DNA of 64,000 nt, from assembly GCA_051000815.1 (NCBI GenBank), contig JBPCNX010000092.1, forward strand, positions 1 to 64,000, written 5' to 3'. The translations under genes were made by a program, and so were the position numbers. The notes beneath the pieces were generated by a model that was not told where the DNA came from, did not search any database, and saw only the letters and a program-made list of their open reading frames with translations. Of the stretch, positions 59,755 through 64,000 are shown piece after piece. Position 1 is the stretch's first letter. Every line of letters starts with the position of its first letter. The DNA is from PSRF01 sp051000815. Lineage in GTDB: Bacteria; Acidobacteriota; Blastocatellia; Pyrinomonadales; Pyrinomonadaceae.

Positions 59755-60396
59755 CTACGGATTTGGCGAGCCTTCAAAGATTTCTCTAATCCGTGTAAGT
59801 CCGTCTCCGGTACGATTTTCGTTGAGGCGCCGTTCGCGTCTCAGCCGCCGTGCTTCTCTTCGTTGTGCACGACTCAGTTCGCTTTCTTCCGCCAGAATCT
59901 CATCTTCACGCTCTTGATCCACCGGCACCGAAGCGAAAGTCCCAGAATTACTGCGAGCACGGGTCGGACTGGTGAAATCAGGTGACTCCCGCCGATTCGC
60001 TCCCGTTCTCGCGGTCGCTCTAACATTGGGGTTTTCAGTACTAATCAACGGAGTTGCCACCGGATCTGAATTCACCGGTAGGCCCGCGGCGCCACCTGAC
60101 GCGGATATGGAACTGTCGGACAGAGCTTGAGAATCCGGAGCGGTGGTTGTAGCGGAAGCCTCCTGCGGGTTAACGCGCCGATTGTAAATCAACGACGTAA
60201 GGGCCCCTAAGCTGGCGGCTATCACCAGCGCCACGCCTAACAAGAATCGACGTTTGGAGTGTGCCTCGGCCTTCACCTGATGCAGTGGAACTACAGGTCG
60301 AGCAGACTGAAGTGTTGCTTCCTCATCGAAATGAGGCAACGTAAGTGGCTCTTCCGGAGACAGTGGGGGGTTCCTGAATGTATGCTCTTGTTCCAT
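59755..60396 (-). CDS. Single-pass membrane protein, unknown
   Basis: 213 residues from the ATG at 60396 (GGAGG lies 12 bases upstream). A Pro/Glu-rich cytoplasmic head is followed by one membrane segment at about 51-69 (FLLGVALVIAASLGALTSLIY). A long Ser/Thr/Ala-rich extracytoplasmic linker and a charged coiled-coil-like end (EDEILAEESELSRAQRREAR) complete it. No enzyme motif is seen. The tail looks like an envelope-spanning linker or scaffold. It is separated from dxs by a terminator, so it has its own promoter. Confidence 0.6.
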   Translation of the reverse strand: MEQEHTFRNPPLSPEEPLTLPHFDEEATLQSARPVVPLHQVKAEAHSKRRFLLGVALVIAASLGALTSLIYNRRVNPQEASATTTAPDSQALSDSSISASGGAAGLPVNSDPVATPLISTENPNVRATARTGANRRESPDFTSPTRARSNSGTFASVPVDQEREDEILAEESELSRAQRREARRLRRERRLNENRTGDGLTRIREIFEGSPNP

Positions 60397-60574
60397 AACC
60401 TGGTTAAGCCTCCGAATTTCCTTGGTTGCGAATCCACCTTGAAACTTAGCAACTCGAGGGCCACGATCGCGATCAGTTGCGATGCAACGCGGACGCGGCA
60501 AAACAGTGGGAAGGCGTTTCACCCGACAATCGAAGTCAGCCGTTACCGCACAACGCCTAACGATATCGTGCACG

Positions 60575-60603
60575 AAAAACGCCCGTGCCGGATGGAACGG
60601 GCG
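60575..60603 (-). terminator. Intrinsic terminator of dxs
   Basis: Read on the minus strand: stem CGCCCGT, a 10-base loop, stem ACGGGCG, then TTTTT. It begins 33 bases after the dxs stop codon, the expected place for its terminator. Confidence 0.8.
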
Positions 60604-60636
60604 CATTTCCAGGTTTATCAAATTCCCGCTTAGTGT

Positions 60637-62565
60637 CTATGAACCTACCTTTTGTGGTTTCGCGCGCCGGTCGTCCAGTACGTCGATGCTCTCTCTCACT
60701 CGAGTGTAGATCCCGTCAGCGTCGAGGCCGTACTTGGCCAGAAGCAGTTTAGGATCGCCGTGGGTAACGAGGCGATCAGGAATTCCCATGCGCACCACCC
60801 GGACCTTGTCCTGCAGCCCATTCTCTTCGAGAAGTTCTAATACCGCTGAACCAAAGCCACCTGCCAGATATGCCTCTTCTACCGTTACCAGCAAGCGCTT
60901 AGTTCGTGCCAGCGCGAGGAGTAGCGAAGCATCGAGTGGTTTTACAAAGCGCGCGTTGACAACAGTAGTTTCAAGTCCTTCTTTCGCAAGATTGGCAGCA
61001 GCTTGCAACGAAGGGTGCACCATCGAGCCATAAGCGACGATGGCTATTTCGCCTCCGTCTCGCAGGATTTCACCCTTCCCGATCTCGATAACCCGCGGAT
61101 CACGATCGATGTCAGCGCCCACGCCGTTTCCTCGCGGATAGCGAATAGCGGCCGGGCCAGTATGCTCCATCATCGTCAGCATCATGTCGCGCATTTCGCC
61201 TTCGTCTTTCGGAGCCATGACGATGATATTGGGCACGGCTCGCAGGTAAGCGATATCCAGCAGTCCATGGTGAGTCGGCCCGTCGCCTCCGGCAATTCCT
61301 CCGCGATCCAGGCAGAACTTAACGTTGAGATTCTGAATGCAGACGTCGTGGACTAACTGGTCAAATCCCCGCTGCAGAAAGGTTGAGTAGATTGCGCAGA
61401 CCGGCTTCAGACCCTCGCAAGACATGCCGGCTGCGAAGGTGACGCAATGCTGTTCCGCGATGCCCACGTCGAACGCCCGATCAGGAAATCTCTCCAGGGC
61501 TTCGCAAATGCCGGTACCGTCAGGCATGGCCGCCGTTAGTGCCACAATCTTTTGATCCTTCTCCATCAGCTGACACAAGGTGTCGCCAAAGACTGCGGTG
61601 TAGGTAGGCGCCTTCGCCGCCGACTTAACCGCCTTGCCCGTCTTCAAATCAAAAGGACCGGTAGCGTGCCAGCGATAATAGTCTTTCTCAGCCTGAGGGT
61701 GACCTTTCCCTTTTGTCGTCAAAGCGTGAACGATTACGGGTCCGTCTTTTACCTGTTGTGCTTCATGAAGCGCGGCAACCAATGCCCGAGGATTGTGTCC
61801 GTCTACATAGCCGATGTACTTGAAACCGAGTTCGCTGACTAATGCGCCCGGCAGAACTGCCGCCGCTATCGCGTCCTTAACCGTCTTCGCCGCGTGATGC
61901 AGACGTTCACCCAGGGAGGGTATCGCCAACAAGGTCTCTTCAACTTCCCCCTTGAAACGGTGATAACCCTGTGCGGTGCGAATACGATTCAGGTAACCGG
62001 TAAGCGCGCCAACGGCTGGAGCGATCGACATTTCGTTATCATTCAGCACCACGATAAGTCGCGTCTTAAGGTGCCCTGCCTGGTTTATTGCTTCCATCGC
62101 CATGCCGCCGGCCAACGACGCATCGCCAATCAGAGCAACAACGTGGTGGTGTTCACCCTTTTTGTCACGCGCTATGGCCATTCCCAACGCTGCGGACAAT
62201 GAAGTTGAAGCATGGCCGGCGCCGAAAGTGTCGTATTCAGATTCGTCCCGCCTGAGGAAGCCGCTAATACCGCCATACTGCTTGATGGTGGGTAACAGCT
62301 CTCGCCTCCCAGTTAAAATTTTGTGAGCGTAGGCCTGGTGACCCACGTCCCAAACGAGGCGGTCTTGCGGAGTGTCAAACGCATAATGCAATGCCACGGC
62401 AAGCTCGATCGCGCCGAGCGACGCGCCCGTGTGCCCGCCAATGCGAGACATTGTTTCCAGAATGTATTGACGAATTTCAGCGGCAACATCGGGCAATTGA
62501 TCGATGGGGAGCCGCCGTAAATCTGCTGATGAATTAATATTTTCCAGGAGACTCATTTGGCGCAT
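60637..62565 (-). CDS. dxs: 1-deoxy-D-xylulose-5-phosphate synthase
   Basis: 642 residues. Condenses pyruvate and glyceraldehyde 3-phosphate with thiamine diphosphate, the first step of the MEP isoprenoid pathway. The isoprenoid supply also feeds undecaprenyl phosphate used by the glycan locus. GHASTSLSAALGMA, the ThDP motif GDASLAGGMAMEAIN ... VVLNDN, and the transketolase-type second domain with CLDRGGIAGGDGPTHHG are all present. A Met three codons in (62556) is an alternative start. It ends in a good terminator. Confidence 0.95.
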   Translation of the reverse strand: MRQMSLLENINSSADLRRLPIDQLPDVAAEIRQYILETMSRIGGHTGASLGAIELAVALHYAFDTPQDRLVWDVGHQAYAHKILTGRRELLPTIKQYGGISGFLRRDESEYDTFGAGHASTSLSAALGMAIARDKKGEHHHVVALIGDASLAGGMAMEAINQAGHLKTRLIVVLNDNEMSIAPAVGALTGYLNRIRTAQGYHRFKGEVEETLLAIPSLGERLHHAAKTVKDAIAAAVLPGALVSELGFKYIGYVDGHNPRALVAALHEAQQVKDGPVIVHALTTKGKGHPQAEKDYYRWHATGPFDLKTGKAVKSAAKAPTYTAVFGDTLCQLMEKDQKIVALTAAMPDGTGICEALERFPDRAFDVGIAEQHCVTFAAGMSCEGLKPVCAIYSTFLQRGFDQLVHDVCIQNLNVKFCLDRGGIAGGDGPTHHGLLDIAYLRAVPNIIVMAPKDEGEMRDMMLTMMEHTGPAAIRYPRGNGVGADIDRDPRVIEIGKGEILRDGGEIAIVAYGSMVHPSLQAAANLAKEGLETTVVNARFVKPLDASLLLALARTKRLLVTVEEAYLAGGFGSAVLELLEENGLQDKVRVVRMGIPDRLVTHGDPKLLLAKYGLDADGIYTRVRESIDVLDDRRAKPQKVGS

Positions 62566-62798
62566 TGTAACTGTCGATTAGGGTTTTGACTACTTCACAA
62601 ATCTTAACGATTCAACGAACAAGGCGTCTCACCGCGCATAAAAAAAAGCGGTGCGAACTTTGCGTTGTAAAGTACTCTGCACTATCTCAACAGTCCCGTC
62701 AACCTTTGTCGGCTACTGTCGCTGGCAGGGCGTCTTAAGGACGGTAAACAAAAATCGCTATCCTCAGGGCAGTTCAACAAGTCAACCGCGAACAACCA

Positions 62799-63320
62799 AG
62801 GAGTATGAAAAGAATGTCATCAAGAAAGAGTTTGCCGGCGCTGGCGGCTATCATCCTGGCGACGAGTGCGGCCGCCTACTCTCAACCCGCGACCGTTACG
62901 CAGCAAGAAAATAAACCCTCTGTCCAGGAGGGTCGGCGAGAAGACCGTCGTCGTCATGGAAAAATGGGTGGGCTCGGAAGTATGCGTTTGATGCGCGAGC
63001 TGGACCTGACCGAGGCACAACTTGAACAACAGCAGGCAATCGTGCAACGATACGTCGGAAACACCAGGGCTCAGCGCGAAGAACTCTTCAAGCTGCGCCA
63101 GAAGAGACTCGCCGGAACATTTGCCGCCGAAGATGAGACTCGGGCCAGAGTGCTGCGGGATGAGATTCACAGCTCAATGGAGAATATTCGCAGCGAAATG
63201 CAAAGCGTGTTAACTGCCGAGCAGCGCGTCAGACTCGAGCAACTTGAGAGCGCGCGCAAAGCTCGTCACGAGCAAACGCGTGAACGTCGTCGGGAACGTC
63301 GCGAAACAATTCCCCGATAG
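62799..63320 (+). CDS. Spy/CpxP-like periplasmic protein
   Basis: 173 residues from an ATG just after CAAGGAGT at about 62799; the inner Met at 62814 is an alternative. A signal peptide (to about residue 28) precedes a helical, highly charged mature protein with two LTxxQ motifs (LTEAQLEQQ and LTAEQRVRLEQL), the hallmark of the Spy/CpxP/heavy-metal-resistance family. These act as periplasmic chaperones or stress sensors. The C-terminal third is very Arg-rich (RERRRERRE). It is monocistronic with a terminator downstream. Confidence 0.75.
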   Translation, partial: RSMKRMSSRKSLPALAAIILATSAAAYSQPATVTQQENKPSVQEGRREDRRRHGKMGGLGSMRLMRELDLTEAQLEQQQAIVQRYVGNTRAQREELFKLRQKRLAGTFAAEDETRARVLRDEIHSSMENIRSEMQSVLTAEQRVRLEQLESARKARHEQTRERRRERRETIPR

Positions 63321-63341
63321 GTTTATTTCCCACAGTGACCC

Positions 63342-63375
63342 AGGGCCTGACCTTCTCGCAAGGCCGGGCCTTTTT
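63342..63375 (+). terminator. Intrinsic terminator of the Spy/CpxP-like gene
   Basis: AGGGCCTGACCTT, loop CTCGC, AAGGCCGGGCC, then TTTTT. It lies 21 bases after the stop; flanking CCCAG/CTGGG extend the pairing. Confidence 0.72.
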
Positions 63376-63393
63376 CGTCTGGGACTACGTTCT

Positions 63394-63873
63394 TCAGGAG
63401 CAGCAAGAAGCCGGAGCAGAGTTCTCAGCAGTTATCTGCACCTTCTCCCCACAAGCGCAAGGATCCGTTTCCGGCAAGTTGTCCGCCAGAACGACGAAGA
63501 CTTCCCATTCATTGCCATCAGGATCACGCACCCAGGTCTTATCCTGCGTGGCGTAGCAACAGTTAGTCTGCATCTCGTCACGCGTAATAAGACCAATCTC
63601 CATCCATCTCTGACGCGTCGCCAGGACATCGGCAGTTGACGCCACCTGCATTCCCAGATGGGAAAGGGCGCCACGTCCCGTAAAGACCGTTTCGTTAAGA
63701 GTGAGATTAAGCGGCGGATTCTCAATATCAAATTTCGCATATCTGGGGCGCACTTTACTCGGCTGGATCCCCAGCATCTTCCTGTAGAACTCGATGCTCT
63801 GGTCTACGCTGTGAACGTTGAGTGCAAGATGTGCCTTCAGGACGGCGACGGGTTCATTCGATTTGCTTTCCAT
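63394..63873 (-). CDS. ArsI/CadI-type dioxygenase (heavy-metal resistance)
   Basis: 159 residues of the vicinal-oxygen-chelate fold close to ArsI, the C-As lyase that demethylates trivalent methylarsenicals, and to cadmium-induced CadI. Likely Fe(II) ligands are His15, His72 and Glu124. The substrate Cys pair is C105-C106 in TNCCYATQDKTWVRDPDG. Extra Cys near the C terminus (139, 141, 157, 158) are frequent in the family. GAGGAGG lies 9 bases before the ATG. It is the last gene in the window, so an ars operon partner such as arsR could lie on the right. Confidence 0.85.
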   Translation of the reverse strand: MESKSNEPVAVLKAHLALNVHSVDQSIEFYRKMLGIQPSKVRPRYAKFDIENPPLNLTLNETVFTGRGALSHLGMQVASTADVLATRQRWMEIGLITRDEMQTNCCYATQDKTWVRDPDGNEWEVFVVLADNLPETDPCACGEKVQITAENSAPASCCS

Positions 63874-63895
63874 ACACGGCCTCCTCTATAGTCAT

Positions 63896-63911
63896 ATTCG
63901 CTTCCGCGAAT
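63896..63911. promoter_or_regulatory. Palindrome in the arsI/cadI leader
   Basis: ATTCGC-TTCC-GCGAAT, a perfect 6-bp inverted repeat between the promoter and the ribosome site. It could be an operator or an mRNA hairpin. Confidence 0.5.
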
Positions 63912-63919
63912 GTATCGAC

Positions 63920-63948
63920 ACTTTATTCGTATCAAACAAATATGTCAA
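63920..63948 (-). promoter_or_regulatory. Sigma-70-type promoter of arsI/cadI
   Basis: On the minus strand, TTGACA (63943-63948), 17 bases, then TAAAGT (63920-63925). The -35 is a perfect match and the spacing ideal. The spacer holds CATATTTGTTTGAT, an AT-rich imperfect dyad of the sort bound by ArsR/SmtB repressors. Confidence 0.65.
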
Positions 63949-64000
63949 CCCATATGTATTATCAGGGGCCTTAAGTTGAAAATCTCAATTGATTCCTTTG

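Overview
This 64 kb window looks like a chromosomal segment of a soil-type bacterium. It has the feel of an Acidobacteriota genome of the Blastocatellia/Pyrinomonadales type: moderately high GC, many secreted proteins of unknown substrate, a DUF6152/DUF6644 pair, a BamB-like propeller protein with a membrane domain, glycan genes with AsnB-type amidotransferases, and intergenic spaces packed with palindromic repeats. That assignment is inference from gene style; no rRNA or tRNA gene is visible.

Layout. 0.3-9 kb: a secreted serine hydrolase, a DUF5694 protein, a frameshifted VOC gene, a molybdopterin oxidoreductase carrying several repeats inside its reading frame, a secreted amidohydrolase, and a small beta-rich protein between two copies of a 265-bp MITE-like element. 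9.5-18.9 kb: a membrane-anchored PQQ-like propeller, small membrane proteins, a frameshifted DUF6152 gene with its DUF6644 partner, an NTF2-like lipoprotein, a BamE-like protein, queG, a DUF885 peptidase-like protein and an alpha/beta hydrolase. 19.3-48.9 kb: a surface-polysaccharide locus. It holds two AsnB-type amidotransferases, a bi-domain dehydrogenase/oxidoreductase, a heparinase II/III-family enzyme, UDP-GlcNAc 2-epimerase, a UDP-GlcNAc 6-dehydrogenase-like enzyme, GDP-fucose synthesis (gmd, fcl), a Wzx-like flippase, two GT4 and one GT2 glycosyltransferases, a STELLO/DUF288-type glycosyltransferase, several polytopic GT-C/GT39-like proteins and two methyltransferases. 49-64 kb: an APC permease, a short family A DNA polymerase, an MFS transporter, queF, a rhomboid protease, a dicarboxylate symporter, nadK, tlyA, dxs, a Spy/CpxP-like protein and an ArsI/CadI-type dioxygenase.

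How the genes work together. The glycan locus can make GDP-L-fucose and an N-acetylhexosaminuronic acid nucleotide. It has candidate enzymes to amidate the acid (AsnB), assemble and flip the unit (GTs, Wzx), and trim or remodel uronate polymer (heparinase family). QueF and QueG both act in queuosine synthesis. The dxs-tlyA-nadK order is a common bacterial arrangement, here with two extra small genes.

The least ordinary feature is the repeat content. Intergenic spaces hold (i) degenerate tracts built on a 7-nt period in several unrelated sequence families, (ii) several MITE-like elements with 30-65 bp terminal inverted repeats, (iii) a 63-bp tandem array and (iv) GC-rich palindromes. In at least three genes a repeat supplies the C-terminal codons and the stop, and one gene holds three kinds of repeat in frame. 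Two genes carry single-base frameshifts that could be real decay or assembly errors.
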